From Deltaproteobacteria bacterium (GTDB lineage Bacteria > Desulfobacterota > GWC2-55-46): 64,000 nt of DNA. A program made the position numbers and the translations under genes. The notes beneath the pieces are model-generated. The model had not been told where the DNA came from, made no database searches, and was given only the letters and a program-made list of their open reading frames with translations. The stretch lies in contig JAIOIE010000022.1 of the NCBI GenBank assembly GCA_019912665.1, positions 1 through 64,000 of the forward strand, written 5' to 3'. Of the stretch, positions 17,352-27,057 are shown piece by piece. The stretch's first letter is position 1; every line of letters starts with the position of its first letter.

Positions 17352-20300
17352 TCAGAACTTGAGCGTAATTACCTTTGAGACCCCGGGCTCCTGCATGGTG
17401 ATGCCGTAGAGCGAGTCGGCCATCTCCATCGTCTTTTTATTGTGTGTTATCAGGAGGAACTGGCTTATCTTCGACATGTCCCTCACGAAGAGGTTGAACC
17501 TGTCGATGTTCGCGTCGTCAAGGGGGGCGTCCACCTCGTCAAGGAGGCAGAACGGGCTCGGCTTGATGAGGAATATGGCGAATATGAGCGCGGTCGCCGT
17601 GAGGGCCTTCTCCCCTCCGGAAAGTAGCGTTATGTTCTGGAGCCTCTTGCCCGGGGGTTGGGCCACTATCTCGACCCCGGCCTCGAGTATGTCCGATTCG
17701 TCCGTGAGCCTTAGCTCTGCCCTGCCGCCGCTGAAGAACCTCGGAAAGGTCTCCTGGAACTTCGCGTTTATCTCGTCGAAGGTGGTCTTGAACCTCTCGC
17801 GGGTCGTCCTGTTTATCCTCTGTATCGCGGTATGAAGGCTCTCGACCGACTTAGTGAGGTCGGCCTGCTGGTCAAGGAGGAACTGGTGCCTCCGCTCAAG
17901 ATCGTTATACTCCTCGAGCGCCGAGAGGCTCACTTCCCCGAGGGAGGTTATCTTTTCGCGCATCTCCGAGCGCTTCTCCTCGAGTTCCTCGACGCTCGGG
18001 ATTGCCTCGCCCTCGGCGGGCCTGAATTCCCCGACGGCCGACGAATACTTCTCCCGCATCCTTTCGATGAGGTTCGAGATGGCGAGCTCCTTTTCGCGTA
18101 TCTCTATCGTCAGTTCGCCCTTGAGCTCGCCGAGCTCTGAATACCTGGCCTTTACTTCCTTAAGCTCGTGCTCTGCTGTCTTTATCTGGCTCGTTATGGC
18201 CTCGAGCGCCTCAGCCTTTTCCGTCTCTTCCTTCTTTATCTCGTCGACCTTCAAGAGGAGGCCTTCGAGCCGCTCCTTTATAAGGGCGAGCTCCTCTTTT
18301 TTCTCTTCCGATTCAGCGCGGCCCTTTTCAATGTCGGACTGCCTGGACTGTATCCGAAGCCCGGTATCGTTTACCGCGCGCTCTTTCTCGGCAAGCGCCC
18401 TCTTCTGAGCCTCCAGGCGCTCTCTGGAGCTCGCAAGCCGCACCCTGGCCTCGGTCACTATATTCGAGAGCTCTTCTTTTCTTGCGGCGAGCGCGGCTAT
18501 TTCGTCCGATAGGGCGCTTATGGAGCGCTCTTTTTCGGCAAGCTCCCGTTCGATCCCTTCCAGCTCCGAAGAGAGCGAGGCCTTTCTTTCGGATATCCGC
18601 AGCAGCCTTTCCGCCGCCTGCGAGGCCTCGGCCAGAAGCGTGCCCCGAAGGCGTCCAAGCCTCTCCAGCTCGGATTCCTCCCTCTTAAGCTCGCTTAAGA
18701 GGTTAACTTTTTCTATGTCCGCGGCATGGAGCCTTTCCCTTAAGGATTCGAGACGGGCGCCCTCGGACTGGATGGACTCCTGGACCGAGCGTAGCGCCTC
18801 TTCAAGGGCGGCTATGGCTTTTTCAAGCTCCCCGGCCCTGGCCCGCACCTTCCTGGTCTCGTTCCTCCTCTGGAGTATGCCGCCGTCGGAGATGGCCCCT
18901 CCGCCCGTGATGACGCCCTGCGCGTCTATCATGTCTCCCTCTGGCGTGACAAAGGCGCGGAAGCCGCCGCTTTCCCTCCAGGCAGAGAGCGCGTCCTCAA
19001 GAGTGTCAGCGAGGAAAACGTCACCCAGGAGATAATTCACTATCTCCTCGTAGCCGTTCTTTATCTTCATCTCGGAGCCGAGCGCGCGGATATTGGGAGC
19101 GCCCCAGCCCTCGGCCGGAACAGGGCTCGCCATGGGGCGGGCGTCCCTTACCGGCACGAAGCTTCCCCTGCCCGCTCCCTTTGACCTCAGGTACTCTATG
19201 GCCTCGATGCCTTCCTTCGCGCTCTCGACCAGCACGTACTGGAGCTTGTCGGCGAGGACCGCCTCAACGGCCTTTTCGTATCCTGGGCTTGTCTCGATGC
19301 AGTCGGCAATGAGTCCGTAGACGCCCGACCTGTCCGCCCGCTGCATTATGGCCTTTGCCCCGCCCTTTACGCTTTCGAAGTTCCTCTCCATCTCTTCGAG
19401 AGTGGCGAGCGTGGCCGATGCCTTGGAGTATTCGTCCCTGGCCCTCTGGGCCTCATTGCTTTTTGCGGCCCGCTCGGATTCGAGGGATTCGAGCCTGGAC
19501 CTTATGGCCCCTATTTCCGCCTCTATCGCGCCCTTCCCGGATTCCGCCTCGGCTATGCGGGCCTTGAGCGCCCCCAGCGGACCCTCCTTGGAGGCGAGCT
19601 CAATAGAGACGTTCTCAAGCTCTTTTCTGGAGCGCGCTTCCCTTGCGCGAAGGTCCTCCTCCTCGCGAAGGCAGTTCTGTATAGCGTGCCGTATTTCAGT
19701 GAGCCTCGTGGATAGTTTAAGAGATTCTGCCTTCAGCCCTGAGCGCGCCCCTTCCTTGCCCCTTAGCTCGGCCGATATGCTCTCCAATGACGACGAATGC
19801 CCGGCAAGGAGGCCGGATTCGGCTTCTATCTCTGACCCCAAGGCCGATAGAGAAGCGGAAAGCGCCTCTATTTCAGCTGCTGCCGCGTCCCTTGCGCTTG
19901 AAAGCTCGCTAATTTCAGTTGAAAGGCGCTCCTCCGCCCTCTTTAGCTCCTCTACCCTCATCCCGGCGAGCGCGCTCTTCCTCTCCTCGTCCTGGATGGA
20001 GCGCTCAAGCCCGAAGGACCTCTCCCGTATGTCCTTGTACTCGCCCTCAACGCCAAGGAACTCGACCTTGAGCTCCTCTGCCTGCTCCTCCTTCGCTGTT
20101 GAGAGCGCACCGAGCGAGACCTCCTCGTCCTTTACGGCCTCAAGCCGCTTGACGAGGTCGGCAAGCTCCGCTTTCATCCTCGAGTGCTCTATCGACGAAA
20201 GAAGAAGTTCCAGTTCCTTGAGCTCCTCCCGGAGCGCCTTATACCTCTCGGCCTTCTTGGCCTGCCTGTTTAGCGAATTGAGCTGGCGCTTTACCTCGCT

Positions 20301-20894
20301 TATGATGTCGCTTACCCTGGTGAGGTTCTCCCTCGTTGACTCGAGCCTCCGTAGAGCCGCGTCCTTTTTGTGCTTAAACTTGTTTATGCCCGCGGCTTCC
20401 TCGAAGACGGTCCTTCTGTCCTCGGGCTTTGCGCTTATGAGCCAGCCCACCTGCCCCTGCTCGATTATGGAGTATGCGCGCGTCCCGATCCCGGTATCGG
20501 TAAAGAGGTCGACTATGTCCCTGAGCCTGGACTGGACCCTGTTTATGTAGTATTCACTCTCGCCCGACCTGTAAAGGCGGCGCGATATCTCTATCTCGGA
20601 GAAATTCGCGAAGTGCGCCGGCGCGAGCCCTTCCTCATTCGAAAAGGTCAGGACGACCTCGGCCATGCCCAGGGGCTTTCTGGACTCCGAGCCGTTGAAT
20701 ATAATGTCCTCCATCTGCTTGCCGCGAAGATGCCTGGCGTTCTGCTCACCCAGGACCCACCTGATGGCGTCCACTATGTTGCTCTTTCCGCAGCCGTTGG
20801 GGCCTATTATGCCGGAAGTGCCTGAAGGGAACTGGAGAGTGACCTTATCTACGAAGGATTTGAATCCGTGGATAGTGAGTTTTTTTATTTTCAT
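17352..20894 (-). CDS. smc: Chromosome segregation ATPase SMC
   Basis: SMC is the ATPase arm of the bacterial condensin that loads on origin-proximal DNA and aligns chromosome arms. The 1180-residue length is standard. Walker A is GPNGCGKS at residues 31-38. Two long coiled-coil arms flank the hinge (about 515-660, with the flexible GGGAISDGG segment after it). The ABC signature LSGGEKALTATAL and Walker B CLLDEVDAPLDD are near the C-terminus. The ATG at 20894 is well placed. ScpA and ScpB are not in the window. A roadblock gene follows. Confidence 0.97.
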   Translation of the reverse strand: MKIKKLTIHGFKSFVDKVTLQFPSGTSGIIGPNGCGKSNIVDAIRWVLGEQNARHLRGKQMEDIIFNGSESRKPLGMAEVVLTFSNEEGLAPAHFANFSEIEISRRLYRSGESEYYINRVQSRLRDIVDLFTDTGIGTRAYSIIEQGQVGWLISAKPEDRRTVFEEAAGINKFKHKKDAALRRLESTRENLTRVSDIISEVKRQLNSLNRQAKKAERYKALREELKELELLLSSIEHSRMKAELADLVKRLEAVKDEEVSLGALSTAKEEQAEELKVEFLGVEGEYKDIRERSFGLERSIQDEERKSALAGMRVEELKRAEERLSTEISELSSARDAAAAEIEALSASLSALGSEIEAESGLLAGHSSSLESISAELRGKEGARSGLKAESLKLSTRLTEIRHAIQNCLREEEDLRAREARSRKELENVSIELASKEGPLGALKARIAEAESGKGAIEAEIGAIRSRLESLESERAAKSNEAQRARDEYSKASATLATLEEMERNFESVKGGAKAIMQRADRSGVYGLIADCIETSPGYEKAVEAVLADKLQYVLVESAKEGIEAIEYLRSKGAGRGSFVPVRDARPMASPVPAEGWGAPNIRALGSEMKIKNGYEEIVNYLLGDVFLADTLEDALSAWRESGGFRAFVTPEGDMIDAQGVITGGGAISDGGILQRRNETRKVRARAGELEKAIAALEEALRSVQESIQSEGARLESLRERLHAADIEKVNLLSELKREESELERLGRLRGTLLAEASQAAERLLRISERKASLSSELEGIERELAEKERSISALSDEIAALAARKEELSNIVTEARVRLASSRERLEAQKRALAEKERAVNDTGLRIQSRQSDIEKGRAESEEKKEELALIKERLEGLLLKVDEIKKEETEKAEALEAITSQIKTAEHELKEVKARYSELGELKGELTIEIREKELAISNLIERMREKYSSAVGEFRPAEGEAIPSVEELEEKRSEMREKITSLGEVSLSALEEYNDLERRHQFLLDQQADLTKSVESLHTAIQRINRTTRERFKTTFDEINAKFQETFPRFFSGGRAELRLTDESDILEAGVEIVAQPPGKRLQNITLLSGGEKALTATALIFAIFLIKPSPFCLLDEVDAPLDDANIDRFNLFVRDMSKISQFLLITHNKKTMEMADSLYGITMQEPGVSKVITLKF

Positions 20895-21194
20895 CTTTCA
20901 CCCGGGTTTGTAGCCGTGAATGGTAACAGAGTTTCTCCTTCTTGTAAAGCGGAAAAATACAATACAAAGTGTTAATTTGAAAGGAGAAACACTATATATA
21001 GGGGTAGTGGAAAGAAGCGATACAAAAAGAAGGAAAGGCCCTTGATTAAAAGGCAACTCGCCAGAGATAATCAATCGGCCCGATCGTACTTTCGAAGGAG
21101 GATTTTCGAATCTGAACAGATAGATAAGCCCTTCAACTCCGGATAGCGGTATTGAGCTATACTTTATTAAGGAACCGTAAAGGAGGTGTTTTTA
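20895..21194. promoter_or_regulatory. Divergent intergenic region between smc and an exported protein gene
   Basis: The 300-bp gap between divergent genes is AT-rich in the middle. On the plus strand TTGATT (21042-21047) and GATAAT (21066-21071), 18 bases apart, make a plausible promoter for the gene at 21195. An alternative -10, TATACT, is at 21158-21163. For smc I see only weak matches. No RNA gene was recognised. Confidence 0.4.
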
Positions 21195-21713
21195 ATGAAG
21201 ATAATCAAAGGCTTGGGAATAGCGCCCATCCTTTTTGCCCTGTTTCTGTCCGTTCCGGCGAGCGCCCAGGACCAGGGGATGTCTTCAAGAATAGAGCCGC
21301 CCTTCCAGCAGACAGAGCCGTTTCCGCCTCTCGGCAGCGACCAGCTGTTCGACTCTGGCGTGGTAGGCGAGGGCGAAGGCGTCTATTACATGGGCACCCT
21401 TACCGGGATAGACCCTGAAAGGAACGAACTCGTGATGAAGACCGAGGTGCCGGGGCTCCTTGGGCCGCAGCTTGCGGATGTGCCGTTCCAGACCGGGCCG
21501 GATACTACGATAGGGGTATGCTTCAGGTCGGTCTACAACTGCGAGTCCTTTTTCGCAGCTGAAAGGGGATGGGAGATACTCGCCAACATCGAAGAGATCG
21601 GCCCGATTGCCGAGGAAGACAAGAGGGTGCTCCTCATAGGCGACCCTGAGACGAACGAGGTCGTGCACGTACAGGTCCTCTATGGGACGGAAGACGAAGA
21701 CATGATCGGCTGA
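21195..21713 (+). CDS. Small exported protein of unknown function
   Basis: The ATG at 21195 is preceded by a strong AGGAGGT 7 bases away, giving 172 residues. A clear signal peptide (residues 1-24, ending VPASA) predicts export to the periplasm. The mature part is acidic, has two cysteines (in VCFRSVYNCES) and contains a beta-rich stretch, YYMGTLTGIDPERNELVMKT, resembling a small OB- or SH3-like fold. I do not recognise the family. It converges on the LysM coiled-coil gene, with a shared terminator between them. Confidence 0.75.
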   Translation: MKIIKGLGIAPILFALFLSVPASAQDQGMSSRIEPPFQQTEPFPPLGSDQLFDSGVVGEGEGVYYMGTLTGIDPERNELVMKTEVPGLLGPQLADVPFQTGPDTTIGVCFRSVYNCESFFAAERGWEILANIEEIGPIAEEDKRVLLIGDPETNEVVHVQVLYGTEDEDMIG

Positions 21714-21742
21714 TCAAAGCGCTCTCTCTTTTCTGAAATGAA

Positions 21743-21770
21743 AAAAGGGGCTCGTCTGAGCCCCTTTTGA
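21743..21770. terminator. Bidirectional terminator
   Basis: The stem AAAAGGGGCTC/GAGCCCCTTTT with a GTCT loop lies between the convergent stops at 21713 and 21798. It has an A tract on one side and a T tract on the other, so it can serve both genes. Confidence 0.85.
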
Positions 21771-21797
21771 CGTCTTATATGGCCCGAGGCCGTTTTT

Positions 21798-24700
21798 TCA
21801 GTTCAGCCAGTCTTCGAGCCAGGACTTTCTGTCGCCCTCCGACCATTTCTTCCAGTCCCCTCTGAGCTTTGCCTTCCGGACCGCGTCCCTCGCCTCTTTC
21901 TCGCTTACGTTCTTCATGATTATCAATACGTTCCCGGGCTTTATGAGGTCGGGATTCTTGAGCCTCGACACGTTATACCTATAAAGGAGCGGCCATTTCC
22001 AGGGGTTCCCGTAGGAATCCTCCCTGGCGATCTTCCAGAGCGTATCGCCCTTCTTTACGATGTAGAAGCTTATGACATCGTCGGCCTGCATGAGCTTAAT
22101 GAGCTCCTCGCTCTTTATGTCGCCTGACTTGAGCTTCCTGGCGATGCTCGTCCGGAGGTTTGCGAACTCGTCCTGGAGCCTCGCGAGCCCGGCCGGGTCC
22201 ATGCCTGACCTTGAAAGGAGCTCCGTCTCCTTGCTGATTCTGGAGATCTCGAGCTCGAGGCGCCTGCGCGCATCCGTTTCCCTGGAGAGCTTTTCCCTTG
22301 TGTCGGCGAGCGCCTTTTCAAGCTCTGACACTGCCGCCTTCCGCGCGCCCTCGGTCGACTCCATGTCCCTTAAGCGCGCCTCCATCACTCGCCTGGACTC
22401 GATCTCCTCTCCGAGCCGGGCCTCCAGCTCCGCTCTCGCGGCCTTTAGTTCCCTGAACGAGGCCTCATTGGCCTCCCTCGATGCAAGCGCCTCCTTGAGC
22501 TGGGCCTCAAGCGCGCTCCTTGCGGCGGCTTCCTGGCCGAGCTTACTCTCGGTCTCTCTGGCAATGAGCGTAAGCTCCTTTATTGCCGCCTCGCCCGCGC
22601 CCTTGGCCGCCTGGGCCTCGCGCAGCCGCGCCTCAAGCGAGCTCCGGGCCTCGGATTCCTGCCTGAGCATAGACTCGGTTTCAAGCCTTGCCTTCTTGAG
22701 CTCCTCAAAGGCCTTGGGGTCCGCGGCGCTTCCTTTGCCGGCCTTGAGCTTTTCCTCAAGCTCGTTATTCCTTGCCTTAAGCTCCTCGACCATGAAGCGG
22801 GCTGCCTCGGCCTCGGCAAGCGCCCCCTCGGCCTCCATTATCTTTGTCTCGAGCTCCGAATTCCTCTTGTTCAGGGTCTCAAGGAGCGGCGCCTGGTCGC
22901 TATTCCTCGCGAGCATCACCTCCGCTTCCTTCAGCATGGAGGCGAGCTCGGTGTTCCTGCTGATTATGGCTTCGGCCTGGCTCCTTGCCGCTTCCGACTG
23001 AGCGAGCGCGAGCTCCGCCTTCTTAAGCTTCATCTCGAGCTCTGTATTACGCTCTATTAGTTTCTGCGCAACATAGCTCGACGCCTTGCCTTGGAGATTC
23101 GCAAGGCCGGCCTCCTTGAGCTTCTGCTCGAGCTCTGAATTCTTTACGATGAGCTCCTTTGCGACCTCGCCCGCGGCCTCGGCCCTGGCAAGCGCGGTAT
23201 TCGTCTCCTTGAGCCTTTCCTCGAGCTCCCGGTTCCTGGCCTCGAGGTCAATATTGTGGGCGCCGAGCCTCGCAAGCTCGGCCTTCGCGGCCTCTTCTGA
23301 TTTCATGCGGGCCGCTTCGGCGGCCGCGAGCTTCTCCATAAGGGCGGCAGTTTTTGCTGTCAGCTCTTCCCGCTCCGTTTTTAGCGCGGCCGTTTGAGCG
23401 GCTGCGAGGTTCCTCGCCTCCTCGATCTCTCCTCTAAGCTCGGCCTCTTTCTTCCTTTGAGTTTCGAGTTCGCTTCGGAGTGTAGCCGCTGTCCGGGCCT
23501 CCTGAGACGCCTTAGCTACCGCAAGCTCCTTCTCCTCCCTAAGCTTTGCGGCCCCCTTATCAATCGAGGCGAGAGCTTCCGTTCCGGCCTTTGCCGCCTC
23601 TTCTGATTTCACGCGGGCCGCCTCTGTCTCTGCAAGCCTCTTCTCAAGCTCGGCAATTTTCCTTGAAGACTCCTCCATGTCCGCCGGGGCCACGGTTTCA
23701 GTGGGGATGGCGGCCAACGCCTCTGATTTTTTCCTGAGCTCGGCCACGGCTTTTTTCGACTCCTCAAGCTCGCTCTTAAGGGCCTCAATTGCCTGGGCCC
23801 CTTGCGAGGCCTCTTTAAGAGTAAGCTCCCTTTCCTCCTTGAGCCTTGCCGCCTCTTTTTCAATAGAGGCGAGGGCTTCCATTCCGGCCTTTGCCGCCTC
23901 TTCGGATTTCACGCGGGCCGCCTCTGACTCGGCAAGCCTCGTCTCAAGCTCCTTTATTTTCCCTGGATACTCGTCAATGTCCGCCGGGGCTGCGGTTCCA
24001 GTGGGTATGGCGGCCAGCGCCTCTGATGTTTTTCTGAGTTCAGCCCCGGCCTTTTTCGACTCTTCAAGCTCGCTATTAAGGGCGGCAATTGCCTGGGCCT
24101 TCTGAGAGGCCTCTTGAACAGCAAGCGCCCTTTCCTCCTTGAGCCTTGCGGCCTCTTTTTCGAGCGCGGCAATGGTTTCAAGCCCGGCCTTCGCGGCCTC
24201 TTCGGATTTCACACCGGCCGCTTGGGCGGCCGCGAGTTTCTCCTCAAGTGCGGCGGCCTTCACTGACAGCTCTTCCCTCTCAGCTTCAAGTTGGGCCTTT
24301 TGAGCCTCAACGAGCTGCCTCGACTCCTCGAGCTCGCCCACAAGCTCGGTCTCTCTCTTCTTTTGAGATTCGAGTTCAGCATGAAGGGAGGCAGCTGCCT
24401 GGGCATCCTTATACGCCTTATTTACCGCAAGCTCCCTTTCCTCCTTAAGCCTTGCGGCTTCTTTTTCAAGCGCGGCAACCGACTCAAGACCGTTCTTCGC
24501 GGCCTCTTCGGATTTCACACTGGCCGCTTCGGCGGCCGCGAGCTTCTCCTCAAGTGCGGCGGCCTTTGCTGCCAGCCCTTCCCGCTCCCTCTCTTTTTGT
24601 TGGAGGAGCGCCTCTTTGGAGCCGGATTCAAGCCTTTCGATTTCCGCCCTGAGCCCGGCCTCGGCCCCCTGCGCCGCTTTAAGCTCCTCCTTGAGGAGGG

Positions 24701-26990
24701 CCACTGCCTTAGCCCCTTCGGACTCGTTCTTCTTTATAAGCTCCGACTCGTCCTTTATCTTCGCCATCTCCTCACGGAGCGACGCCATTGAAGCGGTGCT
24801 CTCTTCGAGCCTTGCCCTGGCCTCGTCCCTTGACCTCTCGAGCTCGGCTATTATGAGGTTTGCGGCTTCTGCCTCTTTCCGGGCGGAAAGTGCTTCCTCC
24901 TCCGCCGCCCTTGCTTCCTTCCTGGCCTTTTCCAGCTCCTCATCCCTTGAGGCCGGAACGTCCGTATCAGCGGGTTCCGCCAGGGATTTCTCGCTTACCG
25001 CGTCCATCGAGGCCCTTGCCGATATAAGCGACTCCTCGGCTTCCTTAAGCCTCGCCTCGAGCTCGTCCCTTGCCTCTTTTTCACGCGAGAGCATAAGCTC
25101 GGCCTCGGCCCTGGCTGATTCGTGCTCGCGAAGCGCGGTCTCCATGGACCTCTTCGCGGTCTCGAGCTCCGCGTATTTCTTCTCCAGGGCCGCGCTCCTG
25201 GCTGCTACTTCTTCCGCGCTCTTCCTGGCAAGCTCTGCCTCTTCCAATGCCGCTCTGGCCCTGTCGGATTCCTCTTTGCTGCTCAACCCCGGCTCCCGGG
25301 CCAGCTCAAGCCTCGCGTTCTCAAGTTCGGCAAGCCTTGCCTCTATCTCGCCCCTGAGGGCCGCCTCGGCCTTTCTCGATTCCTCCAGCTCTGACCGGAG
25401 CTTCTCTATTGTCCCGGACTGGCCGGAAATTTCCCTGGCCATGAGCTCGCGGTCGGCGTTAAGCCTCTTAAGCTCCTCTTCAAGCACCGAGAGCGCGGCC
25501 CTGGCCTCGTCCCTTGACCTCTCAAGATCCGCGACTTTTTCAATCGCCTCTTGAGCTCCCTTGTCGCCTGCAGGCTCCGCGGCTACGAACGCCGTCTCCG
25601 GCCTGGAAGCGGGCTCCTCCGCCGAAGCGATCGCTGCCTTCAATTGCTCCTCTGCCTCAGCGAGCCTCGTCTCAATGGCCGCTTTTTCATTCAGGGCCTT
25701 CTCAAGCTTAAGCTCTTCCTCTTTCTTAAGGGATTCCTGCTGGCGGAGTGTGGCCTCGAAGGCCTGGGTTATCTTCTCGGTCTCGGCGAGCCGTATCTCG
25801 AGCTCGGCGCTCTTTTTCCCGGCCTCCTCGGCCTGTTTAAGCGCGAGCTCCGCCTGGCTGAGGGCCTCGGCGGCCTTTGCCGTCTCGATCTCTAGCCGCG
25901 CCTTCATCTCAGCCTCTGCCTTGGCCCTGGCCTCGATTGCAACGGCATTCAAAGAGGCAAGCTCCTTTTTGAGCCCTGCCTCCGACTCCCGAGCCATTTC
26001 GAGCTCCTGGCGAAGCGAGGTTATCACCTCTTCCTTTTGAACGGAGTCTTTCTTGAGCTGGTCTCTTTCAGCGGTAAGCGACCCGACCTCGCCCTCGAGC
26101 CTCGACAGTGCGGCCAGGCTCTCATCAAGCCTTGCCCTGGCCTCGTTTCTCGAGTTTTCGAGGTCGGCGATGAGCTGGTTATCGTATGCGGATTTTTCTG
26201 CGGTGATTTCCTGGGTGACTATAGCGGGTTCCGGCTTTGCAGTAGCCTCGTCAAGCGCGGCTTCCTTTACGACCTCGGTCTGGGCCCGTGCCGCTGCAAG
26301 GGCCTCTTCAGCCTCCTTGAGCATGGCTTCCATGGAGTCCCGGGCCTCTTTTTCCTGCTGAAGGCGGCGCTCGGCATCCATCCTGGCGAACTCGTGCTGC
26401 TGTAGGCGGCCCTCCATCTCCTTGCCGGCCTTTTCAAGCTCCTTGAGCTTCGATTCCAGCTCGCCGGCCCTCGTCGCGGCCTCCTGCGCCTTTGCCCTGG
26501 CAAGCTCGGCCTGGGTCCAGGCGTCCTCGGCCTTCTTCCTGGCCCCCTCCTCGAGCTTGAGCTTCATTTCAGCCTCAAGCCTCTTCTTGGCCTCCTCGAC
26601 GGCATTCAATCTTTCTTCGAGGCTTGCTATCTCCTGTTTCGTCTTGGCCTCTACTTCTGACCTGATCTTTTCTCTTTCCTGCTCTATATCTACGCTCGCG
26701 CCCGCCTTCTCGAGCATCCTCCTCTGGCGCTCCTCTTGCGCGAGCGCCCTCTCTACCTTTCTCTTTTCAGCGACCTCGGCCTTGAGCTTGCTCTCTATCT
26801 CCTTCAGGGTCTCGGCGTCCTGCGCGAATTTTATCTTGGCCTTCTTTATCTCTTCCTCGAGCTGCTTCTCCTTGGCGCTCCTCTCCTTCATGGTGAGCTC
26901 GAGCCTGTTCTTCTCCTTGTCTCCCGAGACCCAGGAGACGGCAACGGAAAAGACGAGAAAAAGACCGAGTACTATGCCTACGCCGCCCAT
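21798..26990 (-). CDS. Giant membrane-anchored coiled-coil protein with C-terminal LysM
   Basis: The 1730-residue protein starts with a single hydrophobic helix (residues about 3-22). It is then almost continuous heptad-patterned, Ala/Glu/Lys/Leu-rich coiled coil to about residue 1640, broken by Pro/Thr-rich spots (EALAAIPTGTAAPAD). It ends in a LysM module (FYIVKKGDTLWKIA near 1665, with LKNPDLIKPGNVL). LysM binds peptidoglycan, so the body is probably periplasmic with the helix as inner-membrane anchor. About five tandem units of 100-102 residues, encoded at 23291-24503, repeat the phrase KSEEAAKAG and LEKEAARLKEER. The ATG has GGAG upstream, and a near-consensus promoter lies at 27058-27086. 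It might organise the envelope or a cell pole. Function unknown. Confidence 0.88.
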   Translation of the reverse strand: MGGVGIVLGLFLVFSVAVSWVSGDKEKNRLELTMKERSAKEKQLEEEIKKAKIKFAQDAETLKEIESKLKAEVAEKRKVERALAQEERQRRMLEKAGASVDIEQEREKIRSEVEAKTKQEIASLEERLNAVEEAKKRLEAEMKLKLEEGARKKAEDAWTQAELARAKAQEAATRAGELESKLKELEKAGKEMEGRLQQHEFARMDAERRLQQEKEARDSMEAMLKEAEEALAAARAQTEVVKEAALDEATAKPEPAIVTQEITAEKSAYDNQLIADLENSRNEARARLDESLAALSRLEGEVGSLTAERDQLKKDSVQKEEVITSLRQELEMARESEAGLKKELASLNAVAIEARAKAEAEMKARLEIETAKAAEALSQAELALKQAEEAGKKSAELEIRLAETEKITQAFEATLRQQESLKKEEELKLEKALNEKAAIETRLAEAEEQLKAAIASAEEPASRPETAFVAAEPAGDKGAQEAIEKVADLERSRDEARAALSVLEEELKRLNADRELMAREISGQSGTIEKLRSELEESRKAEAALRGEIEARLAELENARLELAREPGLSSKEESDRARAALEEAELARKSAEEVAARSAALEKKYAELETAKRSMETALREHESARAEAELMLSREKEARDELEARLKEAEESLISARASMDAVSEKSLAEPADTDVPASRDEELEKARKEARAAEEEALSARKEAEAANLIIAELERSRDEARARLEESTASMASLREEMAKIKDESELIKKNESEGAKAVALLKEELKAAQGAEAGLRAEIERLESGSKEALLQQKEREREGLAAKAAALEEKLAAAEAASVKSEEAAKNGLESVAALEKEAARLKEERELAVNKAYKDAQAAASLHAELESQKKRETELVGELEESRQLVEAQKAQLEAEREELSVKAAALEEKLAAAQAAGVKSEEAAKAGLETIAALEKEAARLKEERALAVQEASQKAQAIAALNSELEESKKAGAELRKTSEALAAIPTGTAAPADIDEYPGKIKELETRLAESEAARVKSEEAAKAGMEALASIEKEAARLKEERELTLKEASQGAQAIEALKSELEESKKAVAELRKKSEALAAIPTETVAPADMEESSRKIAELEKRLAETEAARVKSEEAAKAGTEALASIDKGAAKLREEKELAVAKASQEARTAATLRSELETQRKKEAELRGEIEEARNLAAAQTAALKTEREELTAKTAALMEKLAAAEAARMKSEEAAKAELARLGAHNIDLEARNRELEERLKETNTALARAEAAGEVAKELIVKNSELEQKLKEAGLANLQGKASSYVAQKLIERNTELEMKLKKAELALAQSEAARSQAEAIISRNTELASMLKEAEVMLARNSDQAPLLETLNKRNSELETKIMEAEGALAEAEAARFMVEELKARNNELEEKLKAGKGSAADPKAFEELKKARLETESMLRQESEARSSLEARLREAQAAKGAGEAAIKELTLIARETESKLGQEAAARSALEAQLKEALASREANEASFRELKAARAELEARLGEEIESRRVMEARLRDMESTEGARKAAVSELEKALADTREKLSRETDARRRLELEISRISKETELLSRSGMDPAGLARLQDEFANLRTSIARKLKSGDIKSEELIKLMQADDVISFYIVKKGDTLWKIAREDSYGNPWKWPLLYRYNVSRLKNPDLIKPGNVLIIMKNVSEKEARDAVRKAKLRGDWKKWSEGDRKSWLEDWLN
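23291..24620 (-). repeat. In-gene tandem repeats of about 300 bp
   Basis: Near-identical DNA stretches starting CCTCTTC(T/G)GATTTC recur at 23291, 23597, 23897, 24197 and 24503, that is at steps of 306, 300, 300 and 306 bases. Each unit encodes 100 or 102 residues of coiled coil, so unit gain or loss would keep the frame. The right boundary is approximate. Confidence 0.75.
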
Positions 26991-27057
26991 CTAAACTCCG
27001 AATACGTTTGGAATCGGTTTCGATTCCGATGCGTATAAAAATTATTCCGGTAGCGGG

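Noticed and set aside
22072-24105. Several Ser/Leu-rich open frames antisense to the LysM coiled-coil gene
   Set aside because: They arise from reading Glu/Ala/Lys-rich heptads backwards. The periodic Ser-rich pattern mirrors the coiled coil.
23291-24620. CRISPR-like array, because of regular repeats
   Set aside because: The units are about 300 bp, coding and in frame, without short repeats and unique spacers.
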